Shown: positions 1-6,058, counted from the stretch's first letter. The stretch: 11,233 nucleotides of DNA from Bacillota bacterium (GCA_023399455.1 JAEWPN010000198.1:1-11233), one strand, 5' to 3'. Program-made: numbers and translations. Notes: a model not told the origin generated them from the sequence alone.

Positions 1-193
1 ACCACACTTCTCCGTCTGTATTTTGTCCGTTTTCATCCAGCGGCAAAAGTACGATATAATCTTTTCCCTGCGATTCCAGAATTGTCACAACTGCGCAGAC
101 AACATGGGTGCCGTCCTCCAAGTCGAGTTCAACGGTCATTTCCTCATCGTTTAATTCTTCAGTCTCTGTCCGGTTATTCAATTCTTTGTCCAT
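1..193 (-). CDS. DUF1292 family protein, C-terminus outside the window
   Basis: Reading the minus strand from the ATG at 193 gives an acidic protein beginning MDKELNNRTETEELNDEE, followed by MTVELDLEDGTHVVCAVV and then ESQGKDYIVLLPLDENG. That pattern (an acidic N-terminus, a short beta-rich core around a DGT turn, then a 'YIVLLPLDE' strand) matches small DUF1292 (YrzB-like) proteins of Firmicutes, whose function is unknown. Sixty-four residues are visible and the frame stays open at the window edge, so the gene is partial. An AAAGGAG ribosome binding site lies seven bases before the ATG on the minus strand, which fixes the start. A minus-strand promoter is visible at 241-269. In related genomes this family often sits beside ruvX and ireB, which cannot be checked here. 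Confidence 0.75.
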   Translation of the reverse strand, partial: MDKELNNRTETEELNDEEMTVELDLEDGTHVVCAVVTILESQGKDYIVLLPLDENGQNTDGEVW

Positions 194-240
194 AGAAACT
201 CCTTTCCCCTACCGGTAGTTATTTTACTGATCATGTTCCT

Positions 241-269
241 ATTGTACTAGCGAGTAGAACATTAATCAA
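241..269 (-). promoter_or_regulatory. SigA-type promoter for the DUF1292 gene
   Basis: On the minus strand the sequence reads TTGATT, 17 bases, TACAAT. The -35 box covers plus-strand 264-269 and the -10 box 241-246. Spacing is ideal and each box departs little from consensus. Transcription would start near 234, giving a leader of about 40 bases that includes the palindrome CTACCGGTAG (209-218) just ahead of the ribosome binding site. Confidence 0.6.
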
Positions 270-284
270 TAATTTTTCTGTATT

Positions 285-315
285 TTTACACATAAAAAAT
301 TTTTTATGGTATACT
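285..315 (+). promoter_or_regulatory. Extended -10 promoter for the GlgX-like gene
   Basis: TATACT at 310-315 is preceded by TGG (307-309), which makes an extended -10 element. TTTACA at 285-290 is the best -35 candidate, but its spacing of 19 bases is long; the extended -10 would compensate. Start of transcription is expected near 322, leaving a leader of about 55 bases before the ribosome binding site at 369-375. This promoter and the minus-strand one for the DUF1292 gene point away from each other, with -35 boxes only 15 bases apart. Confidence 0.55.
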
Positions 316-378
316 TTAAGGGCGATGCAGTAAAAGCATACGAAAAATGACTGCGGAAATTAACGGATGGAGGAGAAC

Positions 379-2307
379 ATGTATACAATCGACAACACGA
401 CAATCGGCAGACCATATCCGTTAGGTGTGACAACAGAGCATGACCATACTTATTTTTCGGTGGCTATGAAGAAAGGGAAGGATTGCGGCATCATATTATA
501 TGATAGGAAGACGAAGGAATCGTGCAGGCATCCTTTCGATGTGCGGGGTAAGTCCGGCTCTATTTTCAGCATGGGAATCGAGAATCTCGATATCGAAAGA
601 TATGAATATAATTTCTATGACGGAGAGTATGTTTTTACGGATCCCTATGCAAAGATAATTTACGGGCATGAAAAATGGGGAAAGTACGGCGATCATATAA
701 AGGGCGGTTTTCTTTGCGAAGCTTACGACTGGGAAGGCGATAAGTCCTTAAAATATCCATATGAAAGTAGTATTTTGTACTGTCTCAATGTGAGGGCCTT
801 TACAAGGCATAGATCATCGGGAGTAGCTCATAAGGGAACTTATCGGGGAATCATAGAGAAAATCCCCCATTTAAAAGAACTTGGCATTACAGCGGTGGAG
901 TTGATGCCCGCCTATGAGTTCGACGAGACGGAAAGACATAGACTTCCTACTGCCGAGGCATCCATGGAGGAGATGGTAAAGAATAAATTCGCTCCGCCTC
1001 AGGAGAGTGAGAAGAAGGAAAAGTACAATTGCTGGGGATATATAGAGGGATTTTATTTTGCACCTAAGGCTGCCTTCAGTTCCAATGGGGATGCGGTTTC
1101 TGAGTTTAAGGATATGGTAAAGGAGTTGCATAGGAACGGTATTGAGGTAATTATGCAATTTTATTTTCCGGATTCAGTAAATCAGGGAGTGATCTTAGAG
1201 GCATTAAGATACTGGGTGTTGGAATATCACATTGACGGTATTCATTTAAAGGGAGAAAGGCTTCCGGTACGCGCTGTCGCCTCGGATCCGCTCTTTACGG
1301 AGACTAAATTATTCTATGATAATTTTCCTTATGAAGAAATATATGGAGAGGAAGAAGTACCGGAATTCCGCAATCTGGCCTCCTATAATGATGATTATAT
1401 GTATACGGCCCGCCGTTTTCTAAAGGGCGACGACAATATGCTGGGATGTTTTCTGGAATTACAGCGTAAAAATCCTGCCCGCCATGGCGTGATAAATTAT
1501 GTGACTAATTATTACGGCTTTACACTATCGGATATGGTCTCCTACGAGAAGAAGCATAACGAGGAAAATGGCGAAGGAGGCAGAGACGGCAATGACAACA
1601 ACTTTACATGGAACTGCGGAACGGAAGGTACGACGAGGAAAAAGGACATACTTAAGCTGCGGGAAAGGCAGATGAAAAACGTACTCGTCATGCTCTTTAC
1701 CTCTCAGGGAACGCCCCTCATATACAGCGGCGATGAATTCGGAAATACCCGGTATGGAAATAATAACCCTTATTGTCAGGACAACGAGACCGGCTTTGTG
1801 AAATGGAACAGTACCGGTTCAGGACAGAGCATTTTTTCCTGTATGAAGAGCTTGATTTCCCTTAAGAAGGAGCATCCGGTGCTGAGAAATGAACAGGAAC
1901 CCAAGCTTCTTGATTATATCGGCTGCGGTTATCCCGATGTCTCTTATCATGGAGAGGAAGCGTGGCGTCCTGAGCTTAGCGGCTACAGCCGTTACGCCGG
2001 AATCATGTACTGTGGATGCTACGGTAAATTAGATAAGAAAGAGGACGACAATTTCTTTTATATCGCATATAATATGCACTGGCTTCCTCATGATTTCGCA
2101 CTTCCCAAGCTTCCCAAGGGCATGGAATGGCAATTGCTTGCAGATACGGGAATGGACAGCGGGGATATGTTTTTATCGGAGTCTTTAGCCGAGGCGGAAG
2201 AACAGCCCAGGGCTGAGGTGAAGCCCCGCACGGTTCATATATATATTTCAAAACAGAAGAAAGGACAGAAGCCTGAAAAAAGGCAATATGTGAGGACTGC
2301 ATTTTAA
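379..2307 (+). CDS. GlgX-like GH13 family protein with degenerate active site
   Basis: This 642-residue protein follows the plan of isoamylase/GlgX-type glycogen debranching enzymes: an N-terminal CBM48-like beta domain (about residues 5-95), a GH13 barrel (about 130-500) and a C-terminal beta domain. Clear family signatures are GITAVELMPAYEFDE, WNCGTEGTTRKK, and SQGTPLIYSGDEFG followed by GNNNPYCQDNE. The catalytic motifs are altered. The DGFRFD nucleophile motif reads DGIHLK, the acid/base Glu position reads Asp (TKLFYD), the transition-state HD pair reads YY (NYVTNYYGF), and the DVVFNH motif reads QFYFPD. It is therefore probably not an active debranching enzyme; a glycan-binding or regulatory role is possible but unproven. 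I prefer the ATG at 379, five bases after GGAGG (369-373). An in-frame ATG at 367 would add four residues and has no good ribosome binding site. The DUF5662 gene follows after 33 bases and is probably co-transcribed. Confidence 0.86.
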   Translation: MYTIDNTTIGRPYPLGVTTEHDHTYFSVAMKKGKDCGIILYDRKTKESCRHPFDVRGKSGSIFSMGIENLDIERYEYNFYDGEYVFTDPYAKIIYGHEKWGKYGDHIKGGFLCEAYDWEGDKSLKYPYESSILYCLNVRAFTRHRSSGVAHKGTYRGIIEKIPHLKELGITAVELMPAYEFDETERHRLPTAEASMEEMVKNKFAPPQESEKKEKYNCWGYIEGFYFAPKAAFSSNGDAVSEFKDMVKELHRNGIEVIMQFYFPDSVNQGVILEALRYWVLEYHIDGIHLKGERLPVRAVASDPLFTETKLFYDNFPYEEIYGEEEVPEFRNLASYNDDYMYTARRFLKGDDNMLGCFLELQRKNPARHGVINYVTNYYGFTLSDMVSYEKKHNEENGEGGRDGNDNNFTWNCGTEGTTRKKDILKLRERQMKNVLVMLFTSQGTPLIYSGDEFGNTRYGNNNPYCQDNETGFVKWNSTGSGQSIFSCMKSLISLKKEHPVLRNEQEPKLLDYIGCGYPDVSYHGEEAWRPELSGYSRYAGIMYCGCYGKLDKKEDDNFFYIAYNMHWLPHDFALPKLPKGMEWQLLADTGMDSGDMFLSESLAEAEEQPRAEVKPRTVHIYISKQKKGQKPEKRQYVRTAF

Positions 2308-2340
2308 TCCGGCACAGACAGTCTTTTGTAGGTGAACAAT

Positions 2341-2916
2341 ATGAAAATCTGGAAGCATTTTAAAACGATAACTTATCATAAATATCTCGTGTTGAAAGGC
2401 TGCTTTAAGGTGGGGCTTTATTGGCAGGGACTAACACATGATTTATCCAAATACAGCCCCACGGAATTCTTAGTTGGTGCGAAGTACTATCAGGGGGACA
2501 GAAGTCCGAACAATGCGGAGAGAGAAGACATTGGCTATTCCGCCGCATGGCTGCACCATAAGGGAAGGAACAAGCATCATTACGAGTACTGGCTGGATTA
2601 CAGCACAAAGAATATTCCCGGAGGTATGGCTCCGGCGCCCATGCCGGAACGCTATATCGTGGAAATGCTCATGGACCGCATAGCTGCATGCAAGGTGTAC
2701 CGAAAGGGCAATTATACTGACCATGCCCCTTTGGAATATTACCTTTCGGGCAAAGACCCGGCTCCCCTTCATGAGAAGACGAAGGAACTGCTGGAAAGGC
2801 TTTTGCATATGCTGGCGAAAGAGGGAGAAAAAAAGACTTTCTCTTATATAAAAAAAGAGGTGTTGAAAAAGCGCGGACATGTGTTGCAGGCGGAATCGCA
2901 GCAAAAAAGTGGATAA
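2341..2916 (+). CDS. DUF5662 family protein
   Basis: A 191-residue soluble protein beginning MKIWKHFKTITYHKYLVLKG. It carries the blocks I associate with DUF5662 proteins of Firmicutes: LTHDLSKYSP (residues 31-40), KYYQGDRSPNNAERED, WLHHKGRNKHHYEYW (70-84) and a later MDRIAACKVY. The clustered His and Asp residues (H33, D34, H72, H73, H79, H80 and the Asp of MDRIAA) look like a helical metal-binding, HD-like site; this is inference from residue spacing, and no reaction is known for the family. Some databases label relatives 'catalase', which the sequence does not support. The ATG at 2341 is chosen because AGGTGA (2330-2335) lies five bases upstream; a GTG at 2332 overlaps that site. No terminator separates this gene from the GlgX-like gene before it. 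Confidence 0.85.
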   Translation: MKIWKHFKTITYHKYLVLKGCFKVGLYWQGLTHDLSKYSPTEFLVGAKYYQGDRSPNNAEREDIGYSAAWLHHKGRNKHHYEYWLDYSTKNIPGGMAPAPMPERYIVEMLMDRIAACKVYRKGNYTDHAPLEYYLSGKDPAPLHEKTKELLERLLHMLAKEGEKKTFSYIKKEVLKKRGHVLQAESQQKSG

Positions 2917-2980
2917 GAAATAAGTAACCCTTTATGAGATATCACATAAGATAAAGCATACCATAAAGGAGTTGAAGAAT

Positions 2981-3307
2981 ATGAATTGTCTTATTTTGTT
3001 AATTTTACTTTTATGCTGCGGCAATAACGATATAGGCTGGGGGAACAATTCGGGCTGCGGAAATGATTTAGGCTGCGGCAACAATTCAGGCTGGGGCGAC
3101 AACTCAGGCTGTCGAAATAACAATACATGCGGATGCAGTACCCCGGATAACAATCAAGGAACCGGCGGACGCAGCCGGGGACCTGAACAAAGATATGACG
3201 GCAGACAAATGATGAATGAACCTTATGTCGATGATGTACGCAGAGACAGAGACAGGGGTTTTAATTCGTTTCCTTCACCGGGGAATACATGTGGATGTGA
3301 AGAATAA
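2981..3307 (+). CDS. Small Gly/Asn/Cys/Trp-rich repeat protein
   Basis: A 108-residue protein not assigned to a named family. It starts with a short hydrophobic stretch (residues 3-13, ending in Cys-Cys), continues with five tandem six-residue units (GWGNNS, GCGNDL, GCGNNS, GWGDNS, GCRNNN; residues 19-48), then TCGC, a polar low-complexity middle with Arg/Asp pairs (VDDVRRDRDRG), and a terminal CGCEE. The hydrophobic stretch could be a degenerate export signal, but it has no preceding Lys/Arg and is short, so surface location is uncertain. The composition recalls small Gly-rich YjcZ or coat-type proteins of spore formers; I cannot show homology. The ATG at 2981 has AAGGAG nine bases upstream, whereas a TTG at 2972 directly abuts that site. 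A strong terminator follows 23 bases after the stop codon. Confidence 0.7.
   Translation: MNCLILLILLLCCGNNDIGWGNNSGCGNDLGCGNNSGWGDNSGCRNNNTCGCSTPDNNQGTGGRSRGPEQRYDGRQMMNEPYVDDVRRDRDRGFNSFPSPGNTCGCEE
3035..3124 (+). repeat. Five tandem 18-bp units coding G[WC]xNNS-type hexapeptides
   Basis: Units lie at 3035-3052, 3053-3070, 3071-3088, 3089-3106 and 3107-3124, each opening with GGC. The first residue of each unit is Gly and the second is Trp or Cys, in the order Trp, Cys, Cys, Trp, Cys. Copies differ at several silent positions, so the array is not a very recent duplication. Confidence 0.8.
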
Positions 3308-3330
3308 TTTTGTGTAATAGTTTTAGGATA

Positions 3331-3359
3331 AAATCCGGGGCTTTGTCCCGGATTTTTTT
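3331..3359 (+). terminator. Intrinsic terminator after the repeat protein
   Basis: AAATCCGGG (3331-3339) pairs perfectly with CCCGGATTT (3347-3355) around a seven-base loop, and the 3' arm runs into seven consecutive T residues (3353-3359). This is a textbook Rho-independent terminator. It closes the transcript that carries the GlgX-like, DUF5662 and repeat-protein genes. Confidence 0.87.
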
Positions 3360-3510
3360 ATATAATTTAGGAAAGTACGTCCTATAAGATAAAAGCCCTT
3401 CGGGCAGGATGCGCAAGCTTTTGTTCTTTTTACTTTAATGTACAGGCTCAATATGACTACATATATTTGTTGTAAAAGCGGCATAAATACGGAAAAAGCT
3501 GCCCCTAAAC

Positions 3511-3539
3511 TTGTCAATAAAGAAGAGTGGTTGTAAAAT
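3511..3539 (+). promoter_or_regulatory. SigA-type promoter for the two-component operon
   Basis: TTGTCA (3511-3516), a 17-base spacer and TAAAAT (3534-3539) form a good SigA promoter. Transcription would begin near 3546. An ATG at 3551 would then have almost no leader, which supports one of the downstream starts (3572 or 3578) for the response regulator. Confidence 0.6.
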
Positions 3540-3571
3540 ATTACCAGTAAATGGAAATAGGATGGCGCGGG

Positions 3572-4276
3572 ATGCTAATGATAAAAATAGGTATTTGCGA
3601 CGATGAAAAATTGATAACGGAGAGACTGGAGCGAATGATCGGAGAATGCTTGCGGGAAATCGGGCAGGACTATGAAATATATACGTTTCTGTCCGGAAGC
3701 GGACTGCTTGAAAAAGTGCAAGAGCTGGATGCGGTTTTCCTGGATGTCATCATGCCGGTTTTGAATGGCTATGAAACCGGGAAGCAGATAAACAAGCTCA
3801 ATCCGGGCTGCCGTATCATTATGGCGACAGGAGAAACCGAGCATTTTGAGGAAGCCTTTAAGATAAACGCGGTTTGGTATTTGCGGAAGCCTTTCCATAA
3901 AGAAGGAATCATGGAGGCTTTGACGAGGGTGATTAATTTATCCCTTGGGATGAACAGTGTCGAGGTGTATAAGGAGCGGAACAAGTATCAGATTCTTCAA
4001 AGGAATATAAAATACGTGCGGGCGTATAACAGTTATACGGAGTATTTTGCAGGGAACGAGATATTCAGAAAAGAAGTATCCCTAAAGGGAGCAGAAAATG
4101 AACTGGATATGCGTTTATTTTTTAGAATCGATAAAAAATATATCGTAAATATCCTTTGGATAGATAAATATAAAGATGAAAAAATATGGATAGACGGAAA
4201 TGAATTTATACTTTCGCGAAGGAGAAAAAGCAGCTTTTATAAAGCATATTTGCTGTATCAAGCGGAATATACGTGA
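3572..4276 (+). CDS. LytTR-family response regulator (AgrA-like)
   Basis: A two-domain DNA-binding response regulator of 234 residues. The receiver domain begins at IKIGICDDE, with the acidic pair of CDDE, the phosphoacceptor Asp in AVFLDVIMP (residue 58 from this start), the Thr of MATGE and the Lys of LRKPF. The C-terminal LytTR domain (from about residue 133) shows the family pattern, including IKYVRAYNSYTEYF, SLKGAENEL, FFRIDKKYIVNILWI and the closing FILSRRRKSSFYKAY. It would be phosphorylated by the kinase that follows and bind paired direct repeats upstream of target promoters. The start is uncertain: ATG codons at 3551, 3572 and 3578 are in frame. The one at 3572 is nine bases after AGGA (3559-3562) and leaves a normal leader from the promoter at 3511-3539. 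The stop codon overlaps a possible GTG start of the kinase gene. Confidence 0.95.
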   Translation: MLMIKIGICDDEKLITERLERMIGECLREIGQDYEIYTFLSGSGLLEKVQELDAVFLDVIMPVLNGYETGKQINKLNPGCRIIMATGETEHFEEAFKINAVWYLRKPFHKEGIMEALTRVINLSLGMNSVEVYKERNKYQILQRNIKYVRAYNSYTEYFAGNEIFRKEVSLKGAENELDMRLFFRIDKKYIVNILWIDKYKDEKIWIDGNEFILSRRRKSSFYKAYLLYQAEYT

Positions 4277-4287
4277 GGATAGATGAT

Positions 4288-5607
4288 ATGAAGATATTTT
4301 GCCTGCTGTTGATTATTTTTATTACGGAGCTGCTTAAGTATGGAATATGGTTCTGTGGAGTTTATTCTTTGAAGATAAAACGTCTTTGGATAGGAGCGGC
4401 GGCGGTAACAGGCTTTGCGGTGTTCACATTGCTTGGGGTTGTGGATGAGAATACATTGCTATTATGGTGGAGTACTCTCTCTATCATAGTATATATATTT
4501 GTTTTGGATTGTGATAAAGGAGAGAAGGCACTGAACATTTTCAGAGCCGGATTTCTAATAATATGTATGGGAGAAATAGTCGGAGGAATCATTTCGCCTT
4601 TTTCAGCAGGACAAAATATTCCTTTTGCCGAAGAAAAAATCATATATTTAATTAATAATAGTATAGTAATTGTATTAATAAGTATAGCCGCTGTAATAAA
4701 GAAAAAAGTTAAATTGCCTGATAATGAAAAATGGAAAAAAATCTATAAGTTTATAATATATGTTTCCGTTTTTGTAATGGGGATGGCTATATTTTTGACT
4801 ATTGCCGGGTTTCAAACTATCTCCAGATATACTCCCAATGAAAAGATTATTTTGTTTTCAAAGGTTATATCGATTATTTCTTTTGTAAGTGTTGCATGCC
4901 TTATTTTAATTATGATCTATATTGATAATGAAAATAAAACTATAAAGAAGTATCTGGAAATGGATGCTTTGCTTTTAGAAACACAAAGAAACCTGTATAA
5001 GGCTATGCTGGCTAAAAACGAGGAGACAAGGAGGTTCCGACACGATATACAGAGTCATCTTATATGCCTGAACGAACTGGCTCATCGCGGAGATGTTTCC
5101 AAGGTGAAGGATTATGTGTCGGGAATGGAAGGCCAGCTTCTTGAAATTAAGAACATAACTTATTCGGTTGGAAATGATGTTATTGACGCGGTACTTAATT
5201 ATTATATTTCCTTGCTTGATAAAGAGGTTAAGGTCGACGTGAACGGTAAATGTCCCGATAATATAAGGATAAATAGGGTAGAGCTTTGCACCATCGTGTC
5301 AAATCTTACTCAGAATGCGGTTGAGGCGTTGAATAAAACGGAATGCAATGAGCGCTATTTGAAAATAGTTGTTGCCAATAACAATAATTATATGAAGTTC
5401 GAGGTAATAAACAGTGCGCCGGAGGCAGATAAAAAAGAAACGTTAGTAAATGGGTTAATGGCCACTACGAAAGCGGATAAGGAAAATCACGGTATCGGGA
5501 TGCGAAACGTGAAAGAAACCGTAGAAAAGAATGGCGGAGATTTTAGAATAAACGTTGGAAATGGTGAGTTCGTGGTAAAAGTGACGATACCATATGACGA
5601 TAAATAG
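4288..5607 (+). CDS. GHKL sensor histidine kinase, AgrC-like
   Basis: A membrane sensor kinase of 439 residues. About six hydrophobic segments fill the first 215 residues (for example KIFCLLLIIFITELL, WWSTLSIIVYIFVLD, IVIVLISIAAVI, FIIYVSVFVMGMAIFLTIAG and ISFVSVACLILIMIYI), with hardly any extracytoplasmic loop, as in peptide-sensing AgrC proteins. A coiled linker leads to the H-box RRFRHDIQSHL, with the phosphorylated His in FRHD. The ATPase follows with N-box NLTQNAVEAL and G-box HGIGMRNV, and the protein ends at FVVKVTIPYDDK. It is the expected partner of the LytTR regulator just upstream. The ATG at 4288 has GAGG nine bases before it; a GTG at 4273 in GTGA overlap with the regulator's stop would add five residues. 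No AgrB-like processing protein is encoded next to it. Confidence 0.92.
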   Translation: MKIFCLLLIIFITELLKYGIWFCGVYSLKIKRLWIGAAAVTGFAVFTLLGVVDENTLLLWWSTLSIIVYIFVLDCDKGEKALNIFRAGFLIICMGEIVGGIISPFSAGQNIPFAEEKIIYLINNSIVIVLISIAAVIKKKVKLPDNEKWKKIYKFIIYVSVFVMGMAIFLTIAGFQTISRYTPNEKIILFSKVISIISFVSVACLILIMIYIDNENKTIKKYLEMDALLLETQRNLYKAMLAKNEETRRFRHDIQSHLICLNELAHRGDVSKVKDYVSGMEGQLLEIKNITYSVGNDVIDAVLNYYISLLDKEVKVDVNGKCPDNIRINRVELCTIVSNLTQNAVEALNKTECNERYLKIVVANNNNYMKFEVINSAPEADKKETLVNGLMATTKADKENHGIGMRNVKETVEKNGGDFRINVGNGEFVVKVTIPYDDK

Positions 5608-5647
5608 AGTACCCAATAAAAAGATTGATAAAGTGTTTAATAAATGT

Positions 5648-5676
5648 ACCGATAATGTAGTTATGTAACCGTTAAA
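5648..5676 (+). promoter_or_regulatory. Candidate LytTR-regulator operator (direct repeat)
   Basis: ACCGATAAT (5648-5656) and ACCGTTAAA (5668-5676) form a direct repeat with a 20-base period, close to two helical turns. They resemble the paired sites known for AgrA/ComE-type LytTR regulators, such as ACAGTTAAG repeated at about 21-22 bases. The right copy starts 37 bases upstream of the TATGAT -10 box, where an activator would have to sit beside a weak -35. The first copy deviates (GAT for GTT) and the period is one base short of usual, so this is a candidate only. Confidence 0.35.
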
Positions 5677-5681
5677 CGAGA

Positions 5682-5710
5682 AATGGTTGAAAATGTCATA
5701 CCCATATGAT
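5682..5710 (+). promoter_or_regulatory. Candidate activator-dependent promoter for the 20-residue peptide
   Basis: TATGAT (5705-5710) is a near-consensus -10 box. At 17 bases upstream the -35 position reads AATGGT (5682-5687), far from TTGACA, as expected for a promoter that needs an activator. Transcription starting near 5717 would give a leader of only about 22 bases that includes the ribosome binding site at 5724-5729. Confidence 0.4.
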
Positions 5711-5738
5711 ATTTTGTTGAAAAAGGAGGTATGATGCG

Positions 5739-5801
5739 ATGTATACAGTATTGAGTGTGTTCGGCAACTTTTGGAATTGGTTATTGGGTGGGGGTAATTA
5801 A
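5739..5801 (+). CDS. Candidate 20-residue amphipathic signal-type peptide
   Basis: The ORF encodes MYTVLSVFGNFWNWLLGGGN. A perfect AGGAGG (5724-5729) lies nine bases before the ATG, among the best ribosome binding sites in the window. That is the main reason to believe the ORF is translated. Overlapping ATGs at 5731 and 5734 run in another frame and stop after seven codons. In a helix, V4, L5, V7, F8, F11, W12, L15 and L16 would lie on one face and T3, S6, N10 and N13 opposite, followed by a Gly3-Asn tail. The peptide has no Cys, no charged side chain and no AgrD-type acidic tail, so it is not a standard cyclic autoinducer precursor. Its position after the sensor kinase, behind a putative LytTR operator, suggests a linear signalling peptide or regulated small membrane-active peptide. 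A Trp-rich leader peptide linked to trpS is the alternative. Function is inferred from context only. Confidence 0.5.
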   Translation: MYTVLSVFGNFWNWLLGGGN

Positions 5802-5809
5802 TTTATATT

Positions 5810-5857
5810 TTTGACAGTATGGGAGCATTTAAAAAAGCGGTTTGCTTTGCTGTCAAA
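5810..5857. repeat. Perfect 8-bp inverted repeat TTTGACAG / CTGTCAAA
   Basis: TTTGACAG (5810-5817) and CTGTCAAA (5850-5857) are exact reverse complements 32 bases apart, just after the peptide ORF. No T-run follows the right arm, so it is not an intrinsic terminator. It could be a hairpin stabilising the 3' end of the peptide mRNA or a pair of protein-binding half-sites. The loop holds a 14-codon ORF (5819-5863) without a ribosome binding site. Confidence 0.4.
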
Positions 5858-5895
5858 GTATAAGAGCTTGCAGGATTTTACTGGAATGGGACCGA

Positions 5896-6052
5896 AAGAG
5901 AGCTTTCCAACGTTTTCTATTTTCGTCGATATATGTTCCTTTGAGAGATGCAGACATCATTGAGAGGGCAAAAGGGGAATTATATATATGCGTTATCGAG
6001 TGGATCGATATCGACGAAAAGTCCGGTTCCGGTGAAATGGACAAGCTTTTTT
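5896..6052 (+). ncRNA. Candidate long structured RNA upstream of trpS
   Basis: The stretch 5802-6234 has no convincing protein gene, and its middle can fold as one long rod. The base is 5896-5905 pairing with 6043-6052 (two G-U pairs), extended by 5906-5908 with 6039-6041 across one bulged C. Next is an asymmetric internal loop (5909-5919 against 6021-6038), then a perfect 13-bp stem, TTTTCGTCGATAT (5920-5932) with ATATCGACGAAAA (6008-6020). A further stem (5936-5942 with 5973-5979) and a small GATG/CATC hairpin (5947-5958) cap it. The layout of closing stem, large central bubble and distal arm resembles 6S RNA, but I recognise no conserved family sequence. A terminator follows at 6059-6100. 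Strand and ends are inferred from that terminator; no clear own promoter was found, so it may be the 3' part of the peptide transcript. Confidence 0.35.
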
Positions 6053-6058
6053 GAATTA

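Noticed and set aside
2470..2904. Minus-strand ORF of 144 codons opposite the DUF5662 gene
   Set aside because: The plus-strand frame carries recognisable DUF5662 motifs. The opposite frame has no family pattern or ribosome binding site.
3035..3124. Short tandem repeats as a CRISPR-like array
   Set aside because: Units are 18 bases in frame with no spacers, and they encode a hexapeptide repeat.
5819..5863. 14-codon ORF MGAFKKAVCFAVKV as a second peptide
   Set aside because: No ribosome binding site precedes the ATG, and it lies between the arms of an inverted repeat.
6021..6034. GAAAAGTCCGG similarity to the conserved RNase P RNA start
   Set aside because: Only a few bases match, and the remaining RNase P core would have to extend through the terminator and the trpS promoter.
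5842..6054. 70-codon plus-strand ORF across the structured region
   Set aside because: It has no ribosome binding site, no recognisable family, and its codons coincide with the inverted-repeat arms. RNA structure explains the stretch better.
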